This document shows, piece by piece, positions 15,429 through 25,070 of a stretch of DNA of 25,971 nt (its first letter is position 1; the number at the start of each line of letters is the position of its first letter). Source of the DNA: Candidatus Helarchaeota archaeon (GTDB lineage: Archaea > Asgardarchaeota > Lokiarchaeia > Helarchaeales > HEL-GB-A); assembly GCA_016840125.1 (NCBI GenBank), contig JAEOSY010000164.1:1-25971 (forward strand). Direction: 5' to 3'. Below the pieces are notes generated by a model. It did no database searches, was not told the DNA's origin, and was given only the letters and a program-made list of their open reading frames with translations. A program made the position numbers and the translations under genes.

Positions 15429-16397
15429 ATTCTTGATAAAGAAATTGAACCGATATGTTTTGGATTAAGGGATCTGTTAGAAAGAATTATAAAACAAAAT
15501 GTTTCTGAAGGGATTTTACTATCTGGCGGCTTGGACACTAGCATTATTGCTTTTATTGCCTCCAAATATATGTCTCTAAAAGCAATAACAGTTGGATTCC
15601 AAAATACACCTGCCCCAGATATTAAATACGCAGTTTTAATGGCAAAAAAATTAAGTTTGGAACATTTTATACATATTTTTGATGAGAATCAATTATTTGA
15701 TGCTCTACCAAATGTAATAGGAGTAATGAAATCATTTGATCCTATGGAAATTCGGAATAGTGTGGTAATTGATATAGGTTTAAGCGTAGGTAAAGAGTTA
15801 GGAATTAAATCCATCTTGACAGGTGATGGTGCTGACGAACTTTTTGCTGGTTACAGTTATTTATTCGCTTTTGAAAATCGAAGCCTAAATTTAGAATTAG
15901 AGAAACTATGCACGATTATGCAGTTTTCATCAATCCCATTGGCAAAAAAATATGAAATGCAGGCAATAATCCCCTTTTTAGACCCTTTAATTAAAGAGTT
16001 TGCTCTGAATTTGTCTTCTAAATATAAAATTAATACAATCAAGGGTCAAAAAATTGGTAAGTGGATTTTACGTAAAACTTATGAAGGATTACTGCCCAAA
16101 GAAATTGTTTGGCGAAAAAAAACACCAATTGAAGTGGGTTCAGGAACTACGACTCTTCCACAATTCTTTAACAAAAGAATTTCTAATAGTGAATTTGCTG
16201 ATAAAAAGAAATATATAAAAAATGAAGATAAAGTGACAATCCGTGATAAAGAACACTTATTTTACTACGAAATTTATAAAAACATATTTGATATACCACA
16301 TCCAACTGATCTTAATAAAAAAATATGCCCTCAATGTAATTCAAATGTCCTTGAAAAGTCCACTTTTTGCCGAACATGCGGAGCTTATCCAATCTGA
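15429..16397 (+). CDS. Asparagine-synthase-like ATP pyrophosphatase with zinc ribbon
   Basis: The PP-loop SGGLDTS (about residues 32-38) and LTGDGADELFAGY are the ATP-binding motifs of the C-terminal AsnB domain; the N-terminal glutamine amidotransferase domain is absent, so ammonia must come from elsewhere. The tail has CPQC and CRTC, a zinc ribbon. An ORF starting at the TTG at 15531 would cut the PP-loop, so the true protein begins upstream. The frame is open back to 15414 just after the ECF stop but contains no ATG, GTG or TTG in that stretch. AGAAGG (15415-15420) is followed by in-frame ATC 15426 and ATT 15429, so a rare start is likely; 15429 is used here. A role in amidating the imported ligand is only a guess from the neighbours. 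Confidence 0.78.
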   Translation: MLDKEIEPICFGLRDLLERIIKQNVSEGILLSGGLDTSIIAFIASKYMSLKAITVGFQNTPAPDIKYAVLMAKKLSLEHFIHIFDENQLFDALPNVIGVMKSFDPMEIRNSVVIDIGLSVGKELGIKSILTGDGADELFAGYSYLFAFENRSLNLELEKLCTIMQFSSIPLAKKYEMQAIIPFLDPLIKEFALNLSSKYKINTIKGQKIGKWILRKTYEGLLPKEIVWRKKTPIEVGSGTTTLPQFFNKRISNSEFADKKKYIKNEDKVTIRDKEHLFYYEIYKNIFDIPHPTDLNKKICPQCNSNVLEKSTFCRTCGAYPI

Positions 16398-16526
16398 TTA
16401 GTATTTACTTATTTTACTTTGCTTAAGACCCCCAATATTGTTTTAAGTGATATTCAATTTTTAACTTATGACTAAGATCTATTTGATAGAATGTAGTTTA
16501 GATTTCAGGATTCGGAAAGTAATTAG

Positions 16527-18953
16527 ATGAAAAGCATTTTTAAACTAAAAATTGAGGACCTACCAATTGATGACAAGTATATTAAGCGATTTAAGGAAAG
16601 GGGTTTCTCAAAACTTTTCCCTCCTCAGGCGTTAGGGGCATTAGCTATCTTTAACAAGCCAATAATCGACAAAGTAGTTGAGTTTGATGAAAAAACATAT
16701 TCCGCGCATGGAATCCCTCATTATAAATTATTCTATAAAAATGTAAAACAAATAAGCATCGAGGATCCCCCTGTCGATAAAAATTTAAACCTCCCTAATG
16801 ATTTACGAGAAAATTATTTATTTTGTATCCCAACTGGGGTGGGAAAAACATTATTAGGCATGCTTGCCGCAATTAAAGCCCGTCCATTCAAAACTATCTG
16901 GTGTTTTACTTTAAAAGCCATTGCGAATGAAAAATACATGGATTTTAAAGCTTTATTTGGAGATCTAGGAATTAAAGTTGGTATCAAGACCGGGGATTAT
17001 TCTTCCGAACGAGATAATTACCTAAAGCATTATGACTGGATTGTCGCTACGCCTGAAGCCGCGGACAGTATCCTTACTACAAAACCATCTTGGCTAAAAG
17101 AGGTAAAATTAGTTGTTTTAGACGAAATTCACATGGTTCGGGATTTAGAACGAGGATTTAAATATGAAGATGTTGTAGCGAAAAGTCGTTACAATGGTTT
17201 CAACCTCGTTGGTCTAAGTGCGACGGTGACTAATGCTGTTGAGTTAGCCCAGTGGTTAGATGCAAATCTGATTTTTAGTGATTGGAGGATGGTACCTTTA
17301 AAAAAAGGGGTTCTATTCGGGCGACAAATGTTTTATTCGAAGAATAACATGACAAGTTTTCGGAGAGTTTCACCTGATGATGCCATTAATGCGGCAATTT
17401 ATTTTCTTGAGAATAATGAACAGGTCCTATGCTTTGTGGATAGCAGAATGCGTACCCAGGAGAAAGCGAGAAAGTCTGTTAAACTTTTACAGGAGCGCGG
17501 ATGGAAGCCAAAAAATAGTATTTCGGTTCCAGATACGGAGTCAGGGGTCGGTGAAACATTAAATGAATTAGTTAAGTATGGTGTCGCGTTTCATATGGCT
17601 GGGTTATCATTAGCTAATAGAAAAGCGATCGAAGACCTCTACCGGGCAGGTTTAATCAAATTAATTTGGGCTACCCCTACACTTGCGGCAGGAGTTAACC
17701 TTCCAGCCAAAAGAGTCATTCAAGATGGCTATAAACGCGCATCTCGCAGACGGTGGACGATGCTTCCTGTGATTGAAATGCATCAGCGATGGGGTCGTGC
17801 TGGTAGACCTCAGTATGATAAACTTGGATATGGTTATGTTGTGGCCCGGAAAACCGCAGCTGACGAATCCGGAAAGCGCCTAACAAAAGAGCAAGAAATA
17901 GAGCGGCTCCTGAAATTATACGTAAATGGGTCACCTGAACCCATTGAAAGTAAATATTTGGTTGAGACCAATCTATATTGCAGCTTGTTAAGGTGCATTC
18001 GTGCAAATTATGCGAGAACTATAGACCAAATTTTGAAATATTATAGATTTACCCTAAGCAACCTCCAATTTCCTAAAAGCCGAGACATCATCCTCGAGGC
18101 AGTCGAATTTTTAATTGAAAATGGGTTTCTTAAACGCACACCAAAACAAATTCGATCAACTGCATACGGTAATCTTACATCTGACCTTTATATTCACCCT
18201 CTTACTGCCCTCACTTATAGTGAAGCTATTAATTTGATTGATGACAAACCTGATCCTCTCACACTTACTTTTATTATCTGTATGGCTCCCGATGCAATTA
18301 CCCTTCCCGTGCGAGGAAATGAGGAATCCAGCTACTGGAATTATTATGAGATCAATAAAATTCTCTTCCCACTTGAAATTGAAGATCCCTTCCAGCTCAG
18401 GGCCGTAAAAACCGCATTAGTTCTTGATGACTATAAGGATGAGGTACCAATCAGGGCTTTAGAAGAGAAATACCATATTAGTGTAGGTGACTTAAGCCCT
18501 ATTGTTACCAAAATAGGCTTCGTCCCTTGGTTATTTAATGCATTTTCCAAATTAGCTGCCCATCATAAACGAACTGCACTCATTCCTCGGATTGAAATTT
18601 TAGGAAAACGAATTACTTATGGTGTGAAAGAGAAACGTCTTCCTTTAATAGATATAAGATATGTTTCACGCGAGAGAGCTATCGCCTTTCAAAAGGCAGG
18701 ATTTGATACTGTGGAAATGGTTGCAACTGCGGATATATCAGTATTGCGAAATCTTGAAGTAAAAGGATTTAAACTTGGTAATTGGGCTGAACGAATTAAA
18801 AAAGATGCTACTCGCTTGCTAAAACGCGGAAAGGATCTAACTCGTGTATACTCCCCTGATGATTTAATGCCCCTCGAAACGCCAATTCCCAAGACTCTAA
18901 GAAAAAAGCCGATTTCAAAAATTAAACAGAAAAAATTGATTTTCTATGATTAA
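16527..18953 (+). CDS. Hel308-like Ski2-family DNA helicase
   Basis: The 808-residue protein has the superfamily 2 motifs in order: Q motif (PPQ, 32-34), motif I TGVGKT at 103-108, Ia TLKAIANE, II DEIH at 199-202, III SAT at 231-233, V TLAAGVNLPA near 385-394 and VI QRWGRAGRP at 420-428. DEIH plus a helical C-terminal region points to Hel308, which unwinds lagging strands at stalled forks. Motif I lies about 65 residues after the Q motif, more than usual, leaving an insertion (about 43-92). The C-terminus has a helix-hairpin-helix-like stretch (KAGFDTVEMVATADISVLRN). It runs tail-to-tail into MCM with only two bases between stops. Related Ski2-type helicases are possible. Confidence 0.88.
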   Translation: MKSIFKLKIEDLPIDDKYIKRFKERGFSKLFPPQALGALAIFNKPIIDKVVEFDEKTYSAHGIPHYKLFYKNVKQISIEDPPVDKNLNLPNDLRENYLFCIPTGVGKTLLGMLAAIKARPFKTIWCFTLKAIANEKYMDFKALFGDLGIKVGIKTGDYSSERDNYLKHYDWIVATPEAADSILTTKPSWLKEVKLVVLDEIHMVRDLERGFKYEDVVAKSRYNGFNLVGLSATVTNAVELAQWLDANLIFSDWRMVPLKKGVLFGRQMFYSKNNMTSFRRVSPDDAINAAIYFLENNEQVLCFVDSRMRTQEKARKSVKLLQERGWKPKNSISVPDTESGVGETLNELVKYGVAFHMAGLSLANRKAIEDLYRAGLIKLIWATPTLAAGVNLPAKRVIQDGYKRASRRRWTMLPVIEMHQRWGRAGRPQYDKLGYGYVVARKTAADESGKRLTKEQEIERLLKLYVNGSPEPIESKYLVETNLYCSLLRCIRANYARTIDQILKYYRFTLSNLQFPKSRDIILEAVEFLIENGFLKRTPKQIRSTAYGNLTSDLYIHPLTALTYSEAINLIDDKPDPLTLTFIICMAPDAITLPVRGNEESSYWNYYEINKILFPLEIEDPFQLRAVKTALVLDDYKDEVPIRALEEKYHISVGDLSPIVTKIGFVPWLFNAFSKLAAHHKRTALIPRIEILGKRITYGVKEKRLPLIDIRYVSRERAIAFQKAGFDTVEMVATADISVLRNLEVKGFKLGNWAERIKKDATRLLKRGKDLTRVYSPDDLMPLETPIPKTLRKKPISKIKQKKLIFYD

Positions 18954-18955
18954 AA

Positions 18956-21900
18956 TCAATCCACAGGGCTGATTCGCCCTGGCTCTGGTCTATACAATAA
19001 ACCTTCAGCTGTCAATTGCTCTATTGCACGCTCGATAGCTTGTTTTTGAAGGTTTCTTCGCTCTCCTTCTTCAATCACATCATTTATTGATATCGCTCCC
19101 CCTGCTTGGCGAGTCATCTCTTTGATTAGATCATGAATTGATTCCAATCTATTACGTTGTGAGGTGGACTGACCTGTTAATATTGTATCAATATCTGGCA
19201 TTCCGGTTTCTTGATCCGTTCCTGTCTGCCGCAGTGAATACTCTAAAAGTCGAATTGCCGCTTCGGCATCTTCCATAGTAACTTCTGACCGTAAAGCCAT
19301 GCGTGCATGCGCTTGCCCTAATCTAATTAATGCCCCAAGTTGTCGAGCTGTAATGGGCACCGGAGCGTCTTGTTGATCACCAATGCTCCTCTTTTCAACA
19401 TAAAAGCTCTTCAATCGTTCAGCAGCCTCGGGAGATAATTCAGGTTTACATTTAGTTCTCGCATAATGGATATATTTTCGCAGGAGGCTTACTTCAATAG
19501 GCGGTTCTACTTCTTCTGTTACAGTTTGAATTATCCGGTCCGCCATTGCGGAATCTCTTTCTGCCTCCGGGCGATCTTTCACAATGAAAATTAGATCAAA
19601 CCGTGAGAGGATCGTAACCGGGAGCTTTTTGATATTCTCAGCTACGTTTTTATATTCATCGTATCTGCCAAAGGTGGGGTTTGCCGCGGCTAATATCGAT
19701 GTCCTCGAGTTCAACGTAGCCACAATCCCCGCCTTAGCTATACTTATCGTGCGCTGCTCCATGGCCTCGTGTATCGCAACCCGATCCGAAGGATCCATTT
19801 TGTCAAACTCATCGAGGCAGGCAATCCCACGATCTGCTAGGACGAGGGCTCCCGCCTCAAGGGTAAAATCGCCCGTCTCCTTGTCGCGCATTACAGCTGC
19901 TGTATTATGGACCACAATTCCGTTAGCCACGAAGTTGTGGGAGTTCGGTATTGTTAAATCATAAACATATGGATTTGTTGGCTCAATCTCCTCGACTTTT
20001 TTTATTTCATCCCAGAGGATGTCAGAATAACTGAGGTTTTTTAATAAGTCGAACTGCTCTTTATATTCTTCATGGCGCTTCTTTGTAGAAGCAATTAATT
20101 CATTTATTGAATTAATGATTTCTGGAGTTAATGAAAGTCCTGCGTTTTTTAGTAAGTTCAATATAGAAATAATAATTTCAATAGGAATTGTTGGGTCTCT
20201 TTCCTTTCTTGAAAAATACTCAAAAAGTTGTGATTTGGATAGATGCAGCTGCTGAATTATCTGTTGTTTTGAGTATCCTTTCAGTAAACCCAAGTACATT
20301 TGATTCCTATAAATATATGGAATTTTGACTCGATGCTTAAGCCAATTTAATTCTAATTTATCCAGAATTTCAGCTAAGCGTTCTCGAGATATGTCACGTC
20401 TTTCTAAATAGTAATATCCAAATGAACCCTTCCTACCAGTAATTTCTCTACTTTTGTAATCGTAAAAATCTAAGATATCTTTCAATAGAAATAGTGCATG
20501 TGGAATATTGTCTATATTATGATGAGATTCCTTCTTCTCTTTTACTGTATTCTGAAGTAATTTAGCTTTATTAGGATGAGTGAAGCCAACATAAGTACTG
20601 AATTTACAAATATCTGAATGATTTTTGAACGTAAGTTCATATCTTTTCTTTTTACCAATAATTTTCTTACCACTTTTTAAGGTCGTGGTTTTGGGTTTTC
20701 TCTCTCGTATATAAGAAATTATATTAAGTGTCAAAAGTGCATTTTGAACAAATTGTATTAAAGGTTTACTTGTAGATGAAAATCCTATAGTTGTAGAATT
20801 TTGTCCATCCTTTGGGGACGTAATCCATCCGTCTGCGTCGTAAAGACCTCGAAGAAAATAATATAAGTATTTTCTCTCGTAAAAGAGCAGTTCAGTATTC
20901 GGTGAAATATTTGCAGCCTTTGGGGAGTTTGTTATCCCAAACTTAGAAAATATATGAAAAATAAGTCTAGACCCGACGCGATATTCTTGTGGTCTATCCT
21001 TATTTCCTTCGCTTATTGAAGGTTCTAATCCAACTTTCCTAAAGAACCTATAAAACTTCTCCAAAAGGACATTCTCACGATTGGACAACCCAATGGTAAC
21101 GCCACCATATCCCTCCTCTCGCCTATCAACAGAAATACGCCCATCTCCGATGATTAATCCCATCATATAAAACCATTCTTTACTCAGTGACTTAGGGAGG
21201 CGGAGTTTTTGTCCCTTTTTTATCTCTAAGAGTAATTCTTCAGGTAGATGTTTTTGAACATCTTCATCAACAAGCTGACACAATTTATTAAGCTTATTCA
21301 ACGAGATATTTCCTATACTTTCTTCATTAATCCACCTGTAAATGGTTGAGTCATCAATATTAAGTTTAATCGCCAATTTTTGTATCGTAAGATTTAATTT
21401 ACTTTTAATTTTCGTTAATAATTCCTGAACCGTTCGTTTCATGTTCAGAATTGTTATGTCAGTTTGATAATCTTTAATTAATTCATAAAGTGGCGGGACT
21501 TGTTTAAAGGATTTGTTCTTCAGAGTTCTAGTAACTGCAATACGATCTTTAGGTTGTAAATCTTTTGCCTGCTTCCACATTATTCCCTTTTTTCGATCGA
21601 TCGATAAAATCCTAGTTTCATTCGTGGTTTTCAGTTCTCTTCCTGTCAAACTTAATATCCTAGTTATTTTTTTAGGACTTTTTATCTTCCAGACCTTGGA
21701 AATATTTGTAGAGTTTAATTTAAAATTATTTAAATGGAGAGCGTCAAGCTCCTCATTACAGTTTTTATATTCAATTGTTTCATTGTATTTCTGAATATTT
21801 CCTTCTCTAAATTCACTTTCGACTATTTCCGAAATCGGTTGAAACCCGTCCGAAAGAAAAACACTACTATCTGCGGAAATACATAATCCAACAGCCGTGG

Positions 21901-22990
21901 TCCCCTTGCCACTGGTGTAAAGCCCACGTGGCGCAATTTTGGAAACGTACTGGAGTAGCATTGATTTCCCCGTACCTGGGTCTCCCACTAATAGAAGATG
22001 CGATTCTCCCCGGAATTTGGAACCATCTTTCTGTTCTCGCGAAACGCCGCCGAATAGTTGGAGGGCGATGGCTTCCTTCACGTTCTCATACCCGTAGATT
22101 GTAGGGGCGATAGAGTGAATGATTTTACGATGAATCCATTCATCCTTTGCTAGTTTTAAGATTTCTTCTTTCTCCTTCGGCGTAATTTCGAGGCGATCTG
22201 TGTCGATTTCCGAACTATCTATACTATTAATTTCGAGAAAAACATGAAATGTCGTTAATCTCCCTCTCTGCCCCATATCTTGTGCCGAGTAAAGGATTCC
22301 AACCGCGGTTATTCGATTGCCTGGTCTTACAGTATCCACAAGATCTGTCTTGAGATAGGCATCAAGCGACCTCGGGAGCTGTCCAGCAGGTAGTTCTTCG
22401 GGTTTTTCTTGAACTCGAATCTTCTGCCAATCTATAAATTTAGATTTTTGTGCAATGAACTTGAATGGTCCCTTTCGATTACAATTATTGTTTTCACATT
22501 GATAGGGTTTAGTAAAATAATCTTCTTGAATAACTGTGATTTCTTGATTACATTGAGGATTCTTACACTGAAAGACACCAACAGTCAATTGCGGCTTAAC
22601 CTCGCTAGCTCGTGTTAAAATTCCACTTACAGAAATCAGTTTACCTAAATGATCTGAACGAATTTTCCGTAAATCCACCCTATGATCTTCAGGTAAATTA
22701 TCAAAGCGTGCAAAAAAGGTATAAGCTGAATAATCTTTAGCTTTAATCTCCATTACACGCTTAATGGCTTGTGAGGCTGCATTAATATGTTCTAAAGGTG
22801 CCTTCAAAGTCCCTTCGGCTAACCCCGGGTCGAAGTTCCATAGATCATCAAAATTGATGTGGAGTGACCGCTCATCTTGAGTTGGCATTTGCTCAATCCG
22901 AGTTCGATATTTTATTTGTCCATCTAGTGTGAAATCTTTAAAGAAAGTTTCATATCTGGCTATCGGATCATAATCGTCTTCAACCGCCAT
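18956..22990 (-). CDS. mcm: MCM replicative helicase containing an intein
   Basis: Minichromosome maintenance helicase, the archaeal replicative helicase. The precursor is 1344 residues: 684 of extein, the usual archaeal MCM size, plus a 660-residue intein. Extein features: N-terminal zinc site C142, C147, C165, C170 (two pairs of unusual C-x4-C spacing), Walker A GDPGTGKS at 336-343, and after the intein Walker B ACLDEFDKM, arginine finger LSRFDLIF, and a C-terminal winged helix from about 1285. The intein sits within the ATPase module about 25 residues after Walker A, so splicing is needed for activity. The ATG at 22990 has AAGGG five bases upstream. The GINS23-like gene is upstream in the same direction, a known archaeal arrangement. 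Confidence 0.95.
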   Translation of the reverse strand: MAVEDDYDPIARYETFFKDFTLDGQIKYRTRIEQMPTQDERSLHINFDDLWNFDPGLAEGTLKAPLEHINAASQAIKRVMEIKAKDYSAYTFFARFDNLPEDHRVDLRKIRSDHLGKLISVSGILTRASEVKPQLTVGVFQCKNPQCNQEITVIQEDYFTKPYQCENNNCNRKGPFKFIAQKSKFIDWQKIRVQEKPEELPAGQLPRSLDAYLKTDLVDTVRPGNRITAVGILYSAQDMGQRGRLTTFHVFLEINSIDSSEIDTDRLEITPKEKEEILKLAKDEWIHRKIIHSIAPTIYGYENVKEAIALQLFGGVSREQKDGSKFRGESHLLLVGDPGTGKSMLLQYVSKIAPRGLYTSGKGTTAVGLCISADSSVFLSDGFQPISEIVESEFREGNIQKYNETIEYKNCNEELDALHLNNFKLNSTNISKVWKIKSPKKITRILSLTGRELKTTNETRILSIDRKKGIMWKQAKDLQPKDRIAVTRTLKNKSFKQVPPLYELIKDYQTDITILNMKRTVQELLTKIKSKLNLTIQKLAIKLNIDDSTIYRWINEESIGNISLNKLNKLCQLVDEDVQKHLPEELLLEIKKGQKLRLPKSLSKEWFYMMGLIIGDGRISVDRREEGYGGVTIGLSNRENVLLEKFYRFFRKVGLEPSISEGNKDRPQEYRVGSRLIFHIFSKFGITNSPKAANISPNTELLFYERKYLYYFLRGLYDADGWITSPKDGQNSTTIGFSSTSKPLIQFVQNALLTLNIISYIRERKPKTTTLKSGKKIIGKKKRYELTFKNHSDICKFSTYVGFTHPNKAKLLQNTVKEKKESHHNIDNIPHALFLLKDILDFYDYKSREITGRKGSFGYYYLERRDISRERLAEILDKLELNWLKHRVKIPYIYRNQMYLGLLKGYSKQQIIQQLHLSKSQLFEYFSRKERDPTIPIEIIISILNLLKNAGLSLTPEIINSINELIASTKKRHEEYKEQFDLLKNLSYSDILWDEIKKVEEIEPTNPYVYDLTIPNSHNFVANGIVVHNTAAVMRDKETGDFTLEAGALVLADRGIACLDEFDKMDPSDRVAIHEAMEQRTISIAKAGIVATLNSRTSILAAANPTFGRYDEYKNVAENIKKLPVTILSRFDLIFIVKDRPEAERDSAMADRIIQTVTEEVEPPIEVSLLRKYIHYARTKCKPELSPEAAERLKSFYVEKRSIGDQQDAPVPITARQLGALIRLGQAHARMALRSEVTMEDAEAAIRLLEYSLRQTGTDQETGMPDIDTILTGQSTSQRNRLESIHDLIKEMTRQAGGAISINDVIEEGERRNLQKQAIERAIEQLTAEGLLYRPEPGRISPVD
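19904..21883 (-). mobile_element. LAGLIDADG intein in MCM, 660 aa
   Basis: It starts at Cys370 of the precursor (CISADSSVFLSDG, block A) and ends at GIVVHN with the downstream Thr (N1029, then T), so the joined extein reads AVGL-TAAVMRD. Two dodecapeptide motifs of a homing endonuclease are visible: GLIIGDG at about 611-617 and LRGLYDADG at about 713-721. Block F/G VYDLTIPNSHN then VANGIVVHN is intact with the penultimate His. Block B reads LKTTNETRIL, so the usual His of TxxH is Thr. There are HTH-like stretches before (530-575) and after (905-950) the endonuclease, making it larger than most. Confidence 0.93.
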
Positions 22991-23189
22991 AAAAACCCTT
23001 CATAAAAGCAGATATCAATAATCGTTCAAAGATTTTTGAGGAAAACTCCTATTTAAAGTAATCTGAGATACAGATAACATATAGATGTTGTTTAAGTATG
23101 AGGTTTAGTCTAAATTTCCTCTTATTTAAATAAATTTTTCTTTAGAAGTAGGAGAATTTATTTCCCTATTATAAACCATAAAAATCCAG

Positions 23190-23729
23190 TTAAATCAAAA
23201 ATTGTGCTTCCCAATCACTTAAAGCTTTCCTTAAAATCTTATATAATTCCTTTTCCTCATTACTACAATTCTTTAACATCTCCGCTGAATCGCTTCCTGT
23301 TGTCGCAGCGATCCTTAGGAGCTTATAAAATCTCCGAGACAAGACATCACGTAACAATGACTTCATTTTTTTAATCTTCTCCAGCACGAGTAAATCCGGA
23401 TTCTTCTTGTTCCGTTCGCTTAAATCAAGAAGAGTTTCATGGATTTTCACATAGAAATTCGGATCAATGGGGGTCAGTTGTGGATTTGGTAATTCCCGAT
23501 ATAAGATCTTATTTAAATCGCCTGTTTGGATCGGTTTTAAATCAATAAAATTTGCGTATTCTTGTTTTACAAGAATCTTTGCTTGCCAATATGGTAGCTT
23601 GACTTCTTCACCCTCTTTATAGGGTCCTATTGTTTCATCAGCTGAAATTTCAAGGGGGGTACAATCTTTTCTCAGCCGAATCCGCACCGGATGGTTCCGC
23701 CATTCAAAGATGAAATCTCTCACGTTCAT
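23190..23729 (-). CDS. GINS23-like subunit of the GINS complex
   Basis: The 179-residue protein begins with a strand-rich domain (PVRIRLRKDCTPLEIS, then EGEEVKLPYWQAKILVKQEYANF), resembling the B domain, and continues as the helical A domain (LLVLEKIKKMKSLLRDVLSR and beyond). B before A is the Psf2/Psf3 order, hence GINS23 rather than GINS51. GINS joins MCM and GAN/Cdc45 in the archaeal replicative helicase complex. MCM is the next gene in the same direction, about 200 bp on, a known pairing. The ATG is preceded by GGGA; a TATA-like CTTATAAATT upstream is shared with the divergent threonine synthase promoter. Confidence 0.78.
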   Translation of the reverse strand: MNVRDFIFEWRNHPVRIRLRKDCTPLEISADETIGPYKEGEEVKLPYWQAKILVKQEYANFIDLKPIQTGDLNKILYRELPNPQLTPIDPNFYVKIHETLLDLSERNKKNPDLLVLEKIKKMKSLLRDVLSRRFYKLLRIAATTGSDSAEMLKNCSNEEKELYKILRKALSDWEAQFLI

Positions 23730-23780
23730 TCCCTATTTTTTCAAATTCTTCGGTATAATTAAATTAATCTGCCTATTAAA

Positions 23781-23791
23781 AAATTTATAAG
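23781..23791. promoter_or_regulatory. Shared bidirectional TATA region
   Basis: AAATTTATAAG is close to symmetric and could be read as a TATA box in both directions, serving the GINS-like gene (minus) and threonine synthase (plus). The distances to the start codons are about 50 bp on either side. Confidence 0.4.
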
Positions 23792-23837
23792 ATTGCTTTA
23801 TTATCAAGGCACTACTTATTTCAAAAAGGTGTTAGTT

Positions 23838-25070
23838 TTGGTTCAAATTAAAAGTCTCAAGTGTTTTCAATGTGGGATGATTTACCCTCCCGAAAAGATT
23901 AATATTCTCTTCAGATGCCCCGATTGCAAATCTGGCTTGAACGCTATCTATGATTATGATGCTATTCAAGTTTCCTTGCTCGGAAATCCAATTATTCGCG
24001 GAGAATTCATTCGTACGGAAGTGCACCATTGGAAATATTTTAGTTTTTATCCAATTCAAGATGCAACAAAGGTGGTTTCAATGGCCGAAGGGGGTACTCC
24101 TCTTCTCGAATTACCAAAGACAACCGCGGAACTTGGATGTTCTCATTTATATTTTAAGTACGAAGGAACAAATCCGACAGGTTCCTTTAAAGATCGCGGT
24201 TCAACAGTGGAGATATCAAAAGCAATAGAGAACAAGGCTAAATCCGTCATATGTGCATCTACTGGAAATATGGGTGCATCTGTTGCAGCATATGCTGCGA
24301 TGGCCGGAATAAAATGTGCAATAATTATTCCTGAAAATATTCCAAATGAAAAATTAGCTCAAATTTACGCCTACGGCGCAAAAATCGTTCAGGTTAATAC
24401 CAATTCCTATCACATTATTCAAAAATTATCAGAGAAAGCAGCATCAGAATTTGGATATTTTTTATTGGGTGATTATATTAATCGGACAGAGGGTGAAAAG
24501 TCCGTTGGATTTGAAATTGTGGATCAAATGCTTTGGAAATCACCTGATTATATTTTTTGCCCCATCGGTACAGGAACTTTGATCTGGGCAATATGGAAGG
24601 CATTTATAGAGTTTAAAGAGGTCAAGTTACTTGAAAAGCTACCGAAAATGATCGGTGTCCAAGCCAAAGGTTGCGCTCCAGTAATAGATGCATTTGCGAA
24701 AGATAGTCTCAAAATTACACCTGTAAAAAACCCTAAAACAGTTGCTTCGGCAATTGCTTGCCCGGATCCAATTACTGGGACTGGCGCATTGCTTGCTATC
24801 AAGAATTCAGGAGGATCAGGTATTGCTGTTACTGAAGAAGAAATAATTAAAGCAAGAAAAAAACTAGCTCGAATTGGATTATTTGCCGAACCATCTGGTG
24901 CCGTGAGCTTTGCAGGATTTTTAAAATTATATGAACGCGAAAATTTACGAAATAAATCAGTTGTTTGTATACTTACTGGACATGGATTGAAAGATGCTCA
25001 TACAGGCTATGATATCAAGAAGATCACCATAGAACCCACTATCAATGCTCTAAAAAAAGCCCTAATTTGA
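23838..25070 (+). CDS. thrC: Threonine synthase
   Basis: PLP enzyme converting O-phosphohomoserine to threonine. Visible: an N-terminal zinc ribbon (C9, C12, C27, C30), the PLP lysine in GSFKDRG (K118), the TGNMGAS phosphate-binding loop, and the glycine-rich CPIGTGTLIW. A GTP or SAM site is absent. The start is TTG 23838: AAGGTG lies six bases upstream, and the frame's earlier TTG (23793) lacks such a site; the protein is then 410 residues, the archaeal length. It appears monocistronic. Diaminopropionate ammonia-lyase-like relatives share the fold, but the ribbon and length favour ThrC. Confidence 0.9.
   Translation: MVQIKSLKCFQCGMIYPPEKINILFRCPDCKSGLNAIYDYDAIQVSLLGNPIIRGEFIRTEVHHWKYFSFYPIQDATKVVSMAEGGTPLLELPKTTAELGCSHLYFKYEGTNPTGSFKDRGSTVEISKAIENKAKSVICASTGNMGASVAAYAAMAGIKCAIIIPENIPNEKLAQIYAYGAKIVQVNTNSYHIIQKLSEKAASEFGYFLLGDYINRTEGEKSVGFEIVDQMLWKSPDYIFCPIGTGTLIWAIWKAFIEFKEVKLLEKLPKMIGVQAKGCAPVIDAFAKDSLKITPVKNPKTVASAIACPDPITGTGALLAIKNSGGSGIAVTEEEIIKARKKLARIGLFAEPSGAVSFAGFLKLYERENLRNKSVVCILTGHGLKDAHTGYDIKKITIEPTINALKKALI

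Noticed and set aside
15531..16397. Asparagine-synthase ORF starting at TTG 15531
   Set aside because: That start lies inside the SGGLDTS PP-loop, so it would remove the ATP-binding motif.
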